A stretch of 64,000 nt of DNA, taken from positions 1 to 64,000 of the forward strand of contig DATAOC010000043.1 of the NCBI GenBank assembly GCA_036265915.1, written 5' to 3'. Origin of the DNA: AR12 sp036265915. Lineage in GTDB: Bacteria; Methylomirabilota; Methylomirabilia; Rokubacteriales; CSP1-6. Below are positions 41,891 to 50,385 of this stretch, piece by piece (position 1 is the stretch's first letter; each line of letters starts with the position of its first letter). The translations under genes were made by a program, and so were the position numbers. The notes under the pieces are model-generated. The model searched no databases. It was not told the origin of the DNA and saw only the letters and a program-made list of their open reading frames with translations.

Positions 41891-42217
41891 ACCTGTTCCT
41901 CCTGTCGGTAATCACGACCTGTACAGCCGTCTCGCCTACTGAGGAACGAATGAGGGATGGATGATTGAAGTCGAGGAAATCTAGCAGCGCCAGACGCTCG
42001 ATGCAACCCTTAGTTGTGGTGAGAGTAAGGTTCTACCACAGGCGGCGTCAGCGCCGTGACGCGCGCGATGGCACTTTCGGAAAAATCGGCGCTTAGCGCG
42101 CAGCGCCGGCGAGCTGCTCCGCGCCGGAACGGCACGTCATCGACTTCACTGGCAGTCGCCTTGCACCCTCGTTCTCCGTGGATCGCGCGAAGGCGACCCG
42201 CGAGGGGAGGCAATCGT
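41891..42217. other. 327-bp intergenic region
   Basis: The largest gene-free stretch, AT-richer than its surroundings. It holds the leader of the transglycosylase gene and a sigma-54-like element for CsbD copy 2 (42150-42165). It also has three inverted repeats: GTGGT/ACCAC (42016-42020 with 42035-42039), GCGTCA-gcgccg-TGACGC (42045-42062) and CCTTA/TAAGG around 42008-42030. No convincing small ORF or structured RNA was recognised; activator sites are plausible. Confidence 0.6.
42150..42165 (+). promoter_or_regulatory. Sigma-54-like promoter of the second CsbD gene
   Basis: TGGCAGTCGCCTTGCA matches the consensus at 10 of 12 positions, with perfect TTGCA and GG-N10-GC spacing. The GC is 53 nt before the ATG. 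Confidence 0.58.
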
Positions 42218-42427
42218 ATGAATCGTGACGACATCAAGGGCAAGGCCGAGAAGGCAAAGGGCTACGTCAAGGAAGAAGCCGGCGAGCTGCTGAACGATCG
42301 CGATCTCGAGGCCGAGGGCAAAGCCGAGCGTGCAGGCGGCAAGCTTCGCGAGGGATTTGGCAAGGCGAAGGACAAGGCGAGCGACACGCTGCGCGACGCC
42401 GCCGACAAGATCGACGACAAGGAGTAG
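42218..42427 (+). CDS. CsbD family stress protein (copy 2)
   Basis: 69 residues, with GGGGAGG before the ATG. MNRDDIKGKAEKAKGYVKEEAGEL and DRDLEAEGKAERAGG are close to copy 1 at 24814, followed by a Lys/Asp/Ala amphipathic tail. Same promoter class as copy 1. A strong hairpin terminator follows. Confidence 0.9.
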   Translation: MNRDDIKGKAEKAKGYVKEEAGELLNDRDLEAEGKAERAGGKLREGFGKAKDKASDTLRDAADKIDDKE

Positions 42428-42433
42428 CTCCGG

Positions 42434-42460
42434 GGGACCGGCGCCCTCGGCGCCGGTCCC
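42434..42460. terminator. Bidirectional terminator hairpin
   Basis: A perfect 12-bp stem (42434-42445 with 42449-42460) with a 3-nt loop lies between the CsbD stop and the convergent ligase stop at 42461. Confidence 0.75.
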
Positions 42461-43948
42461 TCACTCCGTCTGCGCGCGCAGCTCCTTCCTCAAGATTTTC
42501 CCGATCGGGCTCTTCGGCAGCGTCGGCACGAATCGGATGCGCTTGGGACACTTGTATCGCGCCAGGCGCTCCTCGCAGAACGCGATGATCGCCTGTGCGT
42601 CGGCGGCCACGCCCGGCTTCAGCACGACGAACGCCATCACATCCTCGCCCATGAGCGCATCGCGCATGCCGACCACGGCCGCCTCCGCGATCTGCGGGTG
42701 CGCGAAGAGGACTTCCTCCACCTCGCGCGGATAGATATTGAAGCCACCGCGGATGATCAGATCCTTCTTCCGCTCCACGATGTAGAGAAAACCGTCGTCG
42801 TCGAGCCGTCCGACGTCACCGGTATGCAGCCAGCCGTTGCGCAGCGTCCGCGCCGTCTCCTCCGGCAGCCCGTAGTAGCCGAGCATCACGTTGCGGCCGC
42901 GGACGCAGACCTCGCCGAGCTCGCCGCTGGCGACCTCGTGGTCGTCGTCGTCCATGATCGCCACCTGCACGCCGGGAATCGGCTGCCCCACCGAGCCGAG
43001 CTTGCGCACGCCGGACAGCCGATGCGCCGACACGACGGGAGAGGCCTCGGTGAGGCCGTAGCCTTCGAGGAGACGGCCGCCGAACTTCTTCTCGAATGGC
43101 GGGACGATCTCGAGCGGTAGCGGTGCCGCGCCCGAGCCCCACGATTGCATCGAGGACGTGTCGTAACGCTGCGCGTCCGCATAGTGAAGCAGGTAGACGT
43201 ACATGGTCGGCACGCCGGCCATCGACTGCACCCGGAAGCGCGCAATGGTGTCGAGCACCAGCTCGGGGGTGAACCAGCGGAGCAGCACGGCCTTGGTGCC
43301 GAGCAGGTTGCCGGCGTTCATCACGGTGAGCCCGTAGGAGTGCGACAGCGGCAGCACCGCCAGCGCCCAGGCCGTGCGATCCAGCTCGTACAGGCTGGCG
43401 GCGGCGCGCGCGTTCGACGCCAGGTTGTCGTGCGAGAGCGCGACGCCCTTCGGGCGCCCCGTCGTTCCCGACGTGTACAGGATGACGGCAAGGTCCGTGT
43501 CGGCACGGTCGACGATCGGCTCGACGGCGCTGCCGTCGTCGCGCACGAGGTCGTGCCAGTCGAGGCCGCCGGCCGCGCCGCCGAGCACGACGACGGTGCC
43601 CGGCCAGCCGGCGAGCTTGCCGCTCAGCTCGGGCGACGTGATCGCGACCTTGGCCGCGGAGTCGGCGAGGATGTGGCGCACCTCGTCGGCGCTGAGCAGG
43701 AACACGACCGGCACGATGACGGCGCCGAGACGCAGGATGCCACCGTAGGCCTGCAGCACCTCCGGACAGTTCGGCAGCAGCACCATCACGCGATCGCCGG
43801 CGCCGACGCCGAGCCGTGCGAGCGCGGCCGCGACGCGCGCGGCCGCGCGCTGCTGCTCGACGTTCGTGTAGTCCCGTCCCTCGAAGTGCAGTGAGACGTA
43901 CTCGCCGAACTCGCGGACGTTCGCCTCGCCGAGCGTCGCCAGATTCAT
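42461..43948 (-). CDS. AMP-forming acyl-CoA ligase
   Basis: 495 residues from ATG 43948, where TATCAT (43957-43962) ends 8 nt upstream. Motifs: A3 ILYTSGTTGRPKGVALSH, A5 GYGLTEASPVVSAH, the hinge WLHTGDVGRLDDDGFLYIVERKKDLIIRGGFNIYP and the C-terminal catalytic Lys in KSPIGKILRKEL. Typical of medium- or long-chain fatty acyl-CoA synthetases. It probably supplies CoA esters to the acyl-CoA dehydrogenases and hydratase elsewhere in the window. Confidence 0.92.
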   Translation of the reverse strand: MNLATLGEANVREFGEYVSLHFEGRDYTNVEQQRAAARVAAALARLGVGAGDRVMVLLPNCPEVLQAYGGILRLGAVIVPVVFLLSADEVRHILADSAAKVAITSPELSGKLAGWPGTVVVLGGAAGGLDWHDLVRDDGSAVEPIVDRADTDLAVILYTSGTTGRPKGVALSHDNLASNARAAASLYELDRTAWALAVLPLSHSYGLTVMNAGNLLGTKAVLLRWFTPELVLDTIARFRVQSMAGVPTMYVYLLHYADAQRYDTSSMQSWGSGAAPLPLEIVPPFEKKFGGRLLEGYGLTEASPVVSAHRLSGVRKLGSVGQPIPGVQVAIMDDDDHEVASGELGEVCVRGRNVMLGYYGLPEETARTLRNGWLHTGDVGRLDDDGFLYIVERKKDLIIRGGFNIYPREVEEVLFAHPQIAEAAVVGMRDALMGEDVMAFVVLKPGVAADAQAIIAFCEERLARYKCPKRIRFVPTLPKSPIGKILRKELRAQTE

Positions 43949-43956
43949 GCGCGCGG

Positions 43957-43962
43957 ATGATA
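43957..43962 (-). promoter_or_regulatory. -10 box (TATCAT), leaderless type
   Basis: On the minus strand TATCAT ends 8 nt before ATG 43948; no Shine-Dalgarno. Confidence 0.45.
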
Positions 43963-44003
43963 GCACCCGCACGCGCGGCCGGCGGACGCCCGCTATCGCG
44001 TGG

Positions 44004-44009
44004 TAGGAT
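44004..44009 (+). promoter_or_regulatory. -10 box (TAGGAT), near-leaderless type
   Basis: TAGGAT ends 9 nt before ATG 44019. Confidence 0.35.
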
Positions 44010-44018
44010 CACGCGGCG

Positions 44019-45599
44019 ATGCTGCGGTCACGCTTGGCCGTGAAGATCGAGCTGCTCATCATCGTCGTCCTCGTGATCGGCTTCGGCATCTCGACCATCG
44101 TCACCATCCAGCGCGAGGCGAATCTGCTCGTCGAGCAGAACATGCTGGCGGCGCGGCGGCTGACCGCCGCTCTGGTCGCGTCCATCGAGGGCGCCATGCT
44201 GCAGGAGCGGCCCGACGTGACGCGGACGGTGATCCAGGAGCTCAAGCAGAACTCGCCGGTCGAGGAGTTCGGCGTCTACCGGCGCACCGGCGTCGAGGCG
44301 TTCACCGACCTCACCACCGCCATGGAGGTCGACAAGAACGCGGGGCTGGCGCCCGACGTCATGCGCAACATCACGAAGATGGCGCGGCCGGCGGGCCCGC
44401 CGCTGTCCGGACCGATGTTCACGCGCGCCGTCGAGACGCTCACCACCCAGGAGTCGCTGGAGACCCGCGCCGACGGTCGCTTCTTCACACTGCACACGCC
44501 CATCCAGAACCAGGAGCGGTGTCAGGGCTGCCACGGCACCGATCACAAGGTGCGCGCGGTGGTGCGGGTCGCCGCCTCGATGGAGCCCGTGTTCGCCGAG
44601 CTCGCGCGGCAGCGCAACCGCCAGCTCGGGATCGGCGCGATGACCATTGTCGTCGCCGGCGGGCTCCTGGCGCTCGCGATGCGGCACGTCGTGCTGCGCC
44701 CGGTCGCGCAGCTGTCCCGCGCCGCCCGCGACGTCGGGCAGGGAAACTTCCACGCGCGGGTGCCGTCCATCGGTCGCGATGAGCTCGGACAGCTCGGCGC
44801 CGCCTTCAATGACATGACGGGCCGGCTGGCGCAGGCGTACACGGATCTCGAGAGCAAGAACACGGACCTGACCACCGCGCTCCAGGAGCTGAAGGAGTCG
44901 CGCCAGAAGCTCGAGCTGCTGGAGCAGCTCAAGGGCGAGCTCTCGAAGTTCGTGCCCGACGCCGTGAAGAAGCTGCTGGAGGAGAACCCGAACGCCACCG
45001 AGCTGGAGAAGAAGACGGTCGACGTCTCCGTGCTCTTCCTCGACATCACCGGCTATACGCGACTCTCCGAGCAGATGGAGCCGAAGCGGCTCAACCAGCT
45101 CGTGCAGACGTACTTCTCGTCGTTCCTGGAGATCATCCAGGCGCACCATGGCGACATCAACGAGACGGCGGGCGACGGGCTGATGGTGATCTTCCAGGCC
45201 CAGCGCGGCGGTCCCGATCACGCGCTCAACGCGACGCGAGCCGCGTTCGCGATTCGCCAGCGCACGGGCGCGCTCAACGAGGAGTACGGCGGCATGTTTC
45301 CGGCCGTGCAGCTGCACATGGGCATCAACACCGGCGAGGCGCTGGTGGGCGCCACCAAGCTCGCCGGCGCCGCCGGCCAGCGGTGGACGTTCACCGCCAC
45401 CGGTCCCACCACCAACCTGGCCGCGCGCTTCGCCGGTGCCGCGCAAGGCGACGAAATCGTCGTCGGACCCACGACGGCGCAGCGCATCCGCACGCAGTTC
45501 GTCCTCGAGAGCGCGGGCGAGCGGACGTTCAAGAACGTGTCGCAGCCCATCCGCGTGTTCCGCGTGATCCCGCCCGGGGTGTACGAGAAGATCGTCTGA
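44019..45599 (+). CDS. Heme-c sensor / HAMP / class III nucleotide cyclase
   Basis: 526 residues. A membrane helix (10-30) leads into a periplasmic domain of DUF3365/Tll0287 type with a c-type heme site C168-x2-C171-H172 (ERCQGCHGTDHK). A second membrane helix (203-222), HAMP (about 222-273) and a short coiled coil (275-310) follow. The class III cyclase domain (333-510) has DVSVLFLDITGYTRLSEQ, GDGLMVIFQAQRGG and LHMGINTGEALVG. Redox or gas signals at the heme are probably turned into cAMP or cGMP inside; this is inference. No other c-type cytochrome gene is near. Confidence 0.9.
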   Translation: MLRSRLAVKIELLIIVVLVIGFGISTIVTIQREANLLVEQNMLAARRLTAALVASIEGAMLQERPDVTRTVIQELKQNSPVEEFGVYRRTGVEAFTDLTTAMEVDKNAGLAPDVMRNITKMARPAGPPLSGPMFTRAVETLTTQESLETRADGRFFTLHTPIQNQERCQGCHGTDHKVRAVVRVAASMEPVFAELARQRNRQLGIGAMTIVVAGGLLALAMRHVVLRPVAQLSRAARDVGQGNFHARVPSIGRDELGQLGAAFNDMTGRLAQAYTDLESKNTDLTTALQELKESRQKLELLEQLKGELSKFVPDAVKKLLEENPNATELEKKTVDVSVLFLDITGYTRLSEQMEPKRLNQLVQTYFSSFLEIIQAHHGDINETAGDGLMVIFQAQRGGPDHALNATRAAFAIRQRTGALNEEYGGMFPAVQLHMGINTGEALVGATKLAGAAGQRWTFTATGPTTNLAARFAGAAQGDEIVVGPTTAQRIRTQFVLESAGERTFKNVSQPIRVFRVIPPGVYEKIV

Positions 45600-46552
45600 G
45601 CCGCGGACGCATCCGGGTCGGGATCAGCTCGTGGGCCGATCAGGCGCTCATCGAGAGCGGCGCGTTCTACCCGCGCAAGTCCATGTCGGCCGAGGCGCGG
45701 CTCCGCTACTACGCCGAGTTCTTCGACGTGGTCGAGGTCAACTCGTCGTACTACGCCATCCCCGACGTCGTCACCGTCGCGCGCTGGGTGGCGCGCACGC
45801 CGCCCGACTTCGTGTTCCACGTGAAGGCGTACGCGCTGATGACGGGTCACAACCCGCGCCCGCAGTCGCTGCCCGCCGACGTGCAGCGCCTGCTGCCCGC
45901 GACCGTGCGGCACACCCGCCGCGGCGAGGTCGAGGCGGCCGAGTTCCCGGCGGAGGCGCTGGACGCCGCCTTCGCCCTGTTCCGCGCGGCGCTGGCGCCG
46001 CTGCTCGAGGCCGGCAAGCTCGGCTACGTGCTCTTCCAGTTCGCGCCGTGGGTGCGCTTCGACCGCGCGTGGCTCGAGTACGTCGCCTCACTGCCCGCGC
46101 GCCTGCCGGGCATGCGGCCGGCCGTCGAGTTCCGGCATCGCTCGTGGCTGCCCGAGCACGGGCCCGACACGCTCGCCGCGCTGCGCGCCGCGCGGGTGTC
46201 AAACGTCGCCGTCGACGGGCCCGTGGACGCGGGCGCGATCCCGCGCGTCGCGGAGGTCACGGCGCCGCTGGCGGTGTTCCGGCTGCACGGCCGCAACGGC
46301 GCGGGCTGGGCGCGTCAGCTGCACGGCGGGGAGCCGGCCGTGCGCGAGAAGTACGACTATCTCTACACGGAGACCGAGCTCGAGGCGCTGCTGCCGGAGA
46401 TCGAGGGAGCGGCCGACGAAGCGGCCGAGGTGCACGTCTCGTTCAACAACAACAATCGCGACTATCCCGTCCGCAACGCGCGGATGCTGAGGCGACTGCT
46501 CGGGCAGGCCGAGCGCGCGCCCCATTCCTTGCCAGGAGACCTCTTCGCTTGA
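45596..46552 (+). CDS. DUF72 protein (copy 2), probable CTG start
   Basis: 318 residues. Same blocks as copy 1: RIRVGISSWADQAL, FYPRKSMSAEARLRYYAEFFDVVEVNSSYYAIPD, GYVLFQFAPW, AVEFRHRSWL, FNNNNRDYPVRNARML. The homologous N-terminus begins about five residues after the cyclase stop. No ATG, GTG or TTG lies in frame between that point and a site over 200 bp upstream. The CTG at 45596 overlaps the cyclase TGA as CTGA, the same geometry as the GTGA/ATGA overlaps elsewhere here, so a CTG start is proposed. Confidence 0.75.
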   Translation: MSRGRIRVGISSWADQALIESGAFYPRKSMSAEARLRYYAEFFDVVEVNSSYYAIPDVVTVARWVARTPPDFVFHVKAYALMTGHNPRPQSLPADVQRLLPATVRHTRRGEVEAAEFPAEALDAAFALFRAALAPLLEAGKLGYVLFQFAPWVRFDRAWLEYVASLPARLPGMRPAVEFRHRSWLPEHGPDTLAALRAARVSNVAVDGPVDAGAIPRVAEVTAPLAVFRLHGRNGAGWARQLHGGEPAVREKYDYLYTETELEALLPEIEGAADEAAEVHVSFNNNNRDYPVRNARMLRRLLGQAERAPHSLPGDLFA

Positions 46553-46558
46553 GATAGT
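46553..46558 (+). promoter_or_regulatory. -10-like box (GATAGT), leaderless type
   Basis: GATAGT ends 7 nt before ATG 46566 and overlaps the start of the intergenic gap. Confidence 0.3.
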
Positions 46559-46565
46559 GGCGGGG

Positions 46566-47585
46566 ATGGCCATCTCCGCACCACCGATTCCGCGTGTCGA
46601 GCTCGCGTACGCGCCCACACCGCTGCTGAAGCTGGAGCGACTCTCCGCCGAGATCGGCGTGGAGCTGTGGGTGAAGCGCGACGATCTCACCGGCCTGCTG
46701 GAGACGGGCAACAAGATCCGGAAGCTGGAGTTCCTCGTCGGCGAGGCGCTCGCGCAGAACGCGGACACACTGATCACGTGTGGCACGCTGCAGTCGAACT
46801 GCTGTCGCTGCGTGGCGGCCGTGTCCGCCCGGCTCGGCCTTCGCGCGGTGCTCGCGCTCAAGGGCGCGCGGCCCGCGGAGTACGACGGCAACCTCCTGCT
46901 CGACCGCCTGCTCGGCGCCGACGTGCGGTACTGCACCGACACCGAGTGGGCGAAGATCGACGAGGTCATGCAGGACCTGGCCGCGCGGGAGCGCGCGGCC
47001 GGCCGCGTGCCGTACATCATCCCCGAGAGCGGGGCCACGGTGGTCGGCGCGCTCGGCTACCTGGCGTGCGGGCAGGAGCTGGCCCAGCAGGTACGCCACG
47101 GCGCGCCCGACTTCGACACGATCGTCATCACGGCGTTCAGCGGCGGCAGCCAGGCCGGACTGCTCATGGCGCGGCAGCTCGCCGGCCTCCGCGGCGACAT
47201 CGTCAGCGTGCCGATCGCCTGGCCGGGCGCGGCGGTGCGCGAATACGTGGTCGACGTGATCGCGCGCGCGCGAAGCCGCTACGGCCTGCCGGTGGATGTG
47301 CCGCGTGACGTGCGCATTCTCGACGGCTACCAGGGGGCCGGGCGGGCCGAGATCCGGCGCGAGGAGCTCGACGTGGTGTTGAAGCTGGCGCGCCTCGAGG
47401 GTCTGGTGCTCGATCCGGTCTACACCGCGAAGGCCTTTGCGGGGTTGCTCGACACGCTGAAGCGCGATCGAGCCGCGCTCGGGCGGCGCGTCTGCTTCGT
47501 GCACACGGGCGGCGTGTTCAGCGTCTTCCCGTTCCGCAGCGCGCTCAGCCGACTCAGCGACGGAGACGGTCTGGTAAACTCGTAG
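46566..47585 (+). CDS. dcyD: D-cysteine desulfhydrase / ACC deaminase family PLP enzyme
   Basis: 339 residues. GNKIRKLEFLVGEAL holds the PLP Lys (K50). LITCGTLQSNCCRCVAAVSARLGL carries the substrate-binding Ser/Gln-Ser-Asn loop, and ITAFSGGSQAGLL the phosphate-binding Gly loop. YTAKAFAGLLDTLKRD and VCFVHTGGVFSVF are typical of the C-terminus. The branch with QSN and no ACC-specific Tyr pair is more often D-cysteine desulfhydrase, releasing sulfide, pyruvate and ammonia; ACC deaminase cannot be excluded. Confidence 0.85.
   Translation: MAISAPPIPRVELAYAPTPLLKLERLSAEIGVELWVKRDDLTGLLETGNKIRKLEFLVGEALAQNADTLITCGTLQSNCCRCVAAVSARLGLRAVLALKGARPAEYDGNLLLDRLLGADVRYCTDTEWAKIDEVMQDLAARERAAGRVPYIIPESGATVVGALGYLACGQELAQQVRHGAPDFDTIVITAFSGGSQAGLLMARQLAGLRGDIVSVPIAWPGAAVREYVVDVIARARSRYGLPVDVPRDVRILDGYQGAGRAEIRREELDVVLKLARLEGLVLDPVYTAKAFAGLLDTLKRDRAALGRRVCFVHTGGVFSVFPFRSALSRLSDGDGLVNS
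47575..47580 (+). promoter_or_regulatory. -10-like box (TAAACT)
   Basis: TAAACT ends 9 nt before ATG 47590. Confidence 0.3.
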
Positions 47586-47589
47586 TCCC

Positions 47590-48441
47590 ATGCCTGAGAT
47601 CCGGCTCCGGGGCGGAGAAGTCGACGGGCTGTCGCTCAACTATCTCGTCGAAGGCCGCGGACCGGCCGTCGTGCTGCTGCACGGGCTCGGCGGGTTCGCA
47701 CGCTCCTGGCGCCACAACATCGCCCCGCTCGCCTCGCGCGCCACCGTCTACGCGCTCGATCTGCCGGGCTTCGGACGCTCGGCGAAGCCGCGCGCCGCCT
47801 ACGGTCTGACGTACTTCGCGCGGGCGCTGCACGCCTTCCTCGACGGGCTCGGCATCGCACATGCGTCGCTGGTCGGACACTCCCTCGGCGGCGCGGTGGC
47901 CGTGACCTACGCCCTCACGCATCCCTCGCGCGTCGAGCGCCTCGCCCTCCTCGGAGCCGTGGTGCCGGGCTCCAGCTGGCGGTTGACGTGGCGGCATCGC
48001 GTCGTGTCGACCTTCGGCCTCGGCGAGCTCATCGCGCTGTGCGGCTGCACGCCGCTGTACCGGGCGGCGATCGCGGGCTGCTTTCACGCTCCCGACCCCG
48101 CCGAGGTGGACTTTCTCGTCTCGGACGACTATCGGGTTCGCACGTGCGCGGCCGCCCGCGCCGCGTGGCTCGCTGCCACGCGTGCGCTCCGCGTCGACCT
48201 CGTCGAGCGGCGCGCGGACTATCGCCGCGCCATCGCCACCCTGGACCTTCCCGTCCTGCTCGTTCACGGCCGCCAGGACCCGGCCGTGGCCCCGGCGCAC
48301 TGCGCGGAAGCGGCCGACGGCTTCGCGCGAGTGCGGGTACGCTGGCTCGACGCGTGCGGCCATTTCCCGCACATCGAGCACGCGCAGGTGGTCAACGCCT
48401 GGCTCGACGAGTTCCTCGTCGGCCGCCCGGCACCGCGCTGA
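47590..48441 (+). CDS. Alpha/beta hydrolase
   Basis: 283 residues. HGLGGFARSW (oxyanion), ALDLPGFGRSAKP, nucleophile elbow GHSLGGAVAV with Ser, an Asp in HGRQDPAVAP and the His in LDACGHFPHIEHAQ. A serine hydrolase of the MhpC/BioH-like group; the substrate is unknown. It begins a set with rhodanese, enoyl-CoA hydratase and HAD genes. Confidence 0.88.
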   Translation: MPEIRLRGGEVDGLSLNYLVEGRGPAVVLLHGLGGFARSWRHNIAPLASRATVYALDLPGFGRSAKPRAAYGLTYFARALHAFLDGLGIAHASLVGHSLGGAVAVTYALTHPSRVERLALLGAVVPGSSWRLTWRHRVVSTFGLGELIALCGCTPLYRAAIAGCFHAPDPAEVDFLVSDDYRVRTCAAARAAWLAATRALRVDLVERRADYRRAIATLDLPVLLVHGRQDPAVAPAHCAEAADGFARVRVRWLDACGHFPHIEHAQVVNAWLDEFLVGRPAPR

Positions 48442-48452
48442 GCGCGTCGCCG

Positions 48453-48773
48453 ATGGCCGAGATCACGCCCCAGGAGCTGAAGGCGCGGCTGGATCGCAAT
48501 GACCGGCCGCTGCTGCTCGACGTGCGGCAGGACTGGGAGACGAAGCTCTGCCGCCTCGACAATGCCGTGCACATCCCCATCGAGGAGATCGAGGTCCGCA
48601 CCGCCGAGCTCGACCCGCGCGACGAGATCGTCGTCTACTGCCACCAGGGCGTGCGCAGCGCGGCGGTCGCCCAGTATCTCCGCGAGCAGCACGGCTTCAC
48701 GAACGTCAAGAACCTCGCCGGCGGCCTCGACCTCTGGGCGCGCACCGTCGACCCCTCCATGCGCCGATACTGA
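48453..48773 (+). CDS. Rhodanese-like sulfurtransferase
   Basis: 106 residues, one rhodanese domain: EITPQELKARLDRNDRPLLLDVRQDWE, HIPIEEIE, VVYCHQGVRSAAVAQYL with the active Cys in CHQGVRS, and NVKNLAGGLDLWA. GlpE/PspE size. It may take up sulfur released by enzymes such as the desulfhydrase upstream, but that link is only by position. Its TGA overlaps the next ATG. Confidence 0.9.
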   Translation: MAEITPQELKARLDRNDRPLLLDVRQDWETKLCRLDNAVHIPIEEIEVRTAELDPRDEIVVYCHQGVRSAAVAQYLREQHGFTNVKNLAGGLDLWARTVDPSMRRY

Positions 48774-49552
48774 TGGCCGACGGCCGTGTGCGCGTCGAGC
48801 GAGTGCACGGCGACGTGGTCCGCTGCACCCTCGACCGCCCGCCGCTGAACCTGCTCGAGCCCGGCATCATCGCGGCCCTGCGCGACGCCTTCGACGCGCT
48901 CGCGCGTGATGCCTCCGTGCGGGCGGCCGTCGTGACCGGCGCCGGCCGCGCGTTCACGGCCGGCATGGACGTGCACGTCCTGCGTGACCTCGACGTGCCC
49001 TCGGCGAAGACGCTGATCAGCGGCCTCGCGGCCGCCATCGACGCCGTGCATCGTGCCCCGTTCCCCGTCATCGCGGCCGTGAACGGCGCGTGTCTCGGCG
49101 CGGGCTTCGAGCTGGCGCTCGCGTGCGATCTGCGACTGTCGGCGTCGAGCGCGGTCTTCGGCCTGCCGGAGGTGCGGGTCGGCGTGCCGTCCGTCATCCA
49201 GGCCGCGCTGCTGCCTCCGCTCATCGGACCCGGCCGCGCCGCCGAGATCCTCCTGCTCGGAACGCCAGTGACCGCGCCCCAGGCGCTCGAGTGGGGCCTG
49301 GTGAATCGCGTGGTCGACGCCGGCGCGCTGCCGGCCGCGGTGGACGAGCTGCTCGACGCGCTGAGCCGCTGTGCCCCGGGCGCGCTGCGGCTGCAGAAGG
49401 AGCTCATGATCCGGTGGCGCGAGACCGACCTGCCGTCCGCTGTCCAGGCCGGCGTCAACGCGTTCGCGACCGCCTACGCGACGTCCGAGCCGCGCGAGGG
49501 TGCGGAGGCGTTCCTGGCCAAGCGGGCGCCGCGCTTCGGACCGCGCGCGTGA
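48773..49552 (+). CDS. Enoyl-CoA hydratase/isomerase
   Basis: 259 residues, crotonase fold. TGAGRAFTAGMDVHVL and AAVNGACLGAGFELALACDLRLSASSAVFGLPEVRVGVPS form the oxyanion hole and active-site region. The usual catalytic Glu of hydratases in FGLPEVRVG is present, so hydratase activity is likely. It probably serves fatty or aromatic acyl-CoA breakdown. Overlaps the neighbours on both sides. Confidence 0.9.
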   Translation: MADGRVRVERVHGDVVRCTLDRPPLNLLEPGIIAALRDAFDALARDASVRAAVVTGAGRAFTAGMDVHVLRDLDVPSAKTLISGLAAAIDAVHRAPFPVIAAVNGACLGAGFELALACDLRLSASSAVFGLPEVRVGVPSVIQAALLPPLIGPGRAAEILLLGTPVTAPQALEWGLVNRVVDAGALPAAVDELLDALSRCAPGALRLQKELMIRWRETDLPSAVQAGVNAFATAYATSEPREGAEAFLAKRAPRFGPRA

Positions 49553-50295
49553 GCGTGCGCGCGATCACGCTCGATTTCTGGGGCACCCTGCTTCTCGATC
49601 CACCATCGAGCGACAACCGTTACAAGGCGCGGCGAATGCGCGACTTCGAGAACATCCTGGCCGGCGCCGGCGTCAGGGTCACCGGCCTGGCTCTCGACCG
49701 CGCGTACGAGGCGTCCGCCGTCTATCTGTCGCGGATCTGGGGCCGATACAAGGACGTGCCCGTCGTCGATCACGTCCGCACAATACTCGGCGGCGTCGAG
49801 ACCGCGTTGCCGGGGCGCGTGCCGCCCGACGTGCTCGCCGCCCTGGTCGACGCCTACTCGCGGCCGGCTCTCATCGTGCCGCCTGCCCTGGACGCCGGCG
49901 CGCCGAAGGCGCTGACCGCGCTGCGCGAGGAAGGCTACACGCTGGCACTCGTGTCGAACACCATGCGCACGCCCGGGACCACCCTGCGCCAGCTGCTGGA
50001 GCGCTTCGGGCTGCTGCGCCTGTTCGCGCACACGGTGTTCTCGGACGAAGTGGGCATCCGCAAGCCGGATCCGGCCATATTCCGGGGCGCGCTCGACGCC
50101 GTCGGGGCTGACGCTGCGACGGCGATTCACGTGGGTGACGACGGGCTGCTCGATGTCGGCGGCGCCCGGGCGGCCGGCATGCGGGTCATCCAGGTCACGA
50201 ATGCCGCCCTCAACTCGCTCGGCGGCCGGCGCCCCGACGCCGTCATCCCGAGCCTGATCGGCCTGCCGGACGCCGTCGCGCAGCTCGATCGCTGA
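49549..50295 (+). CDS. HAD-superfamily hydrolase
   Basis: 248 residues from the GTG overlapping the upstream stop. Motif I ITLDFWGTLL has the nucleophile Asp but Trp where the second Asp usually sits, a variant seen in FWGT-type HADs. Motif II is ALVSNT, motif III lies near IRKPDP and motif IV is HVGDD. Probably a phosphatase; the substrate is unknown. Confidence 0.87.
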   Translation: MSVRAITLDFWGTLLLDPPSSDNRYKARRMRDFENILAGAGVRVTGLALDRAYEASAVYLSRIWGRYKDVPVVDHVRTILGGVETALPGRVPPDVLAALVDAYSRPALIVPPALDAGAPKALTALREEGYTLALVSNTMRTPGTTLRQLLERFGLLRLFAHTVFSDEVGIRKPDPAIFRGALDAVGADAATAIHVGDDGLLDVGGARAAGMRVIQVTNAALNSLGGRRPDAVIPSLIGLPDAVAQLDR

Positions 50296-50385
50296 GCCGC
50301 GTCGCGGTAGCCCCCCGCGCATCGGGTGGCGGACACACGAACGCCGCCGGGATGGACCGACGGCGCCCGCGACAGCAAACGTAAT

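Noticed and set aside
50296..50385. Hairpin between the HAD and PEP-CTERM genes
   Set aside because: Only 5-bp arms (CGCCG/CGGCG) with a long loop; too weak to call a terminator.
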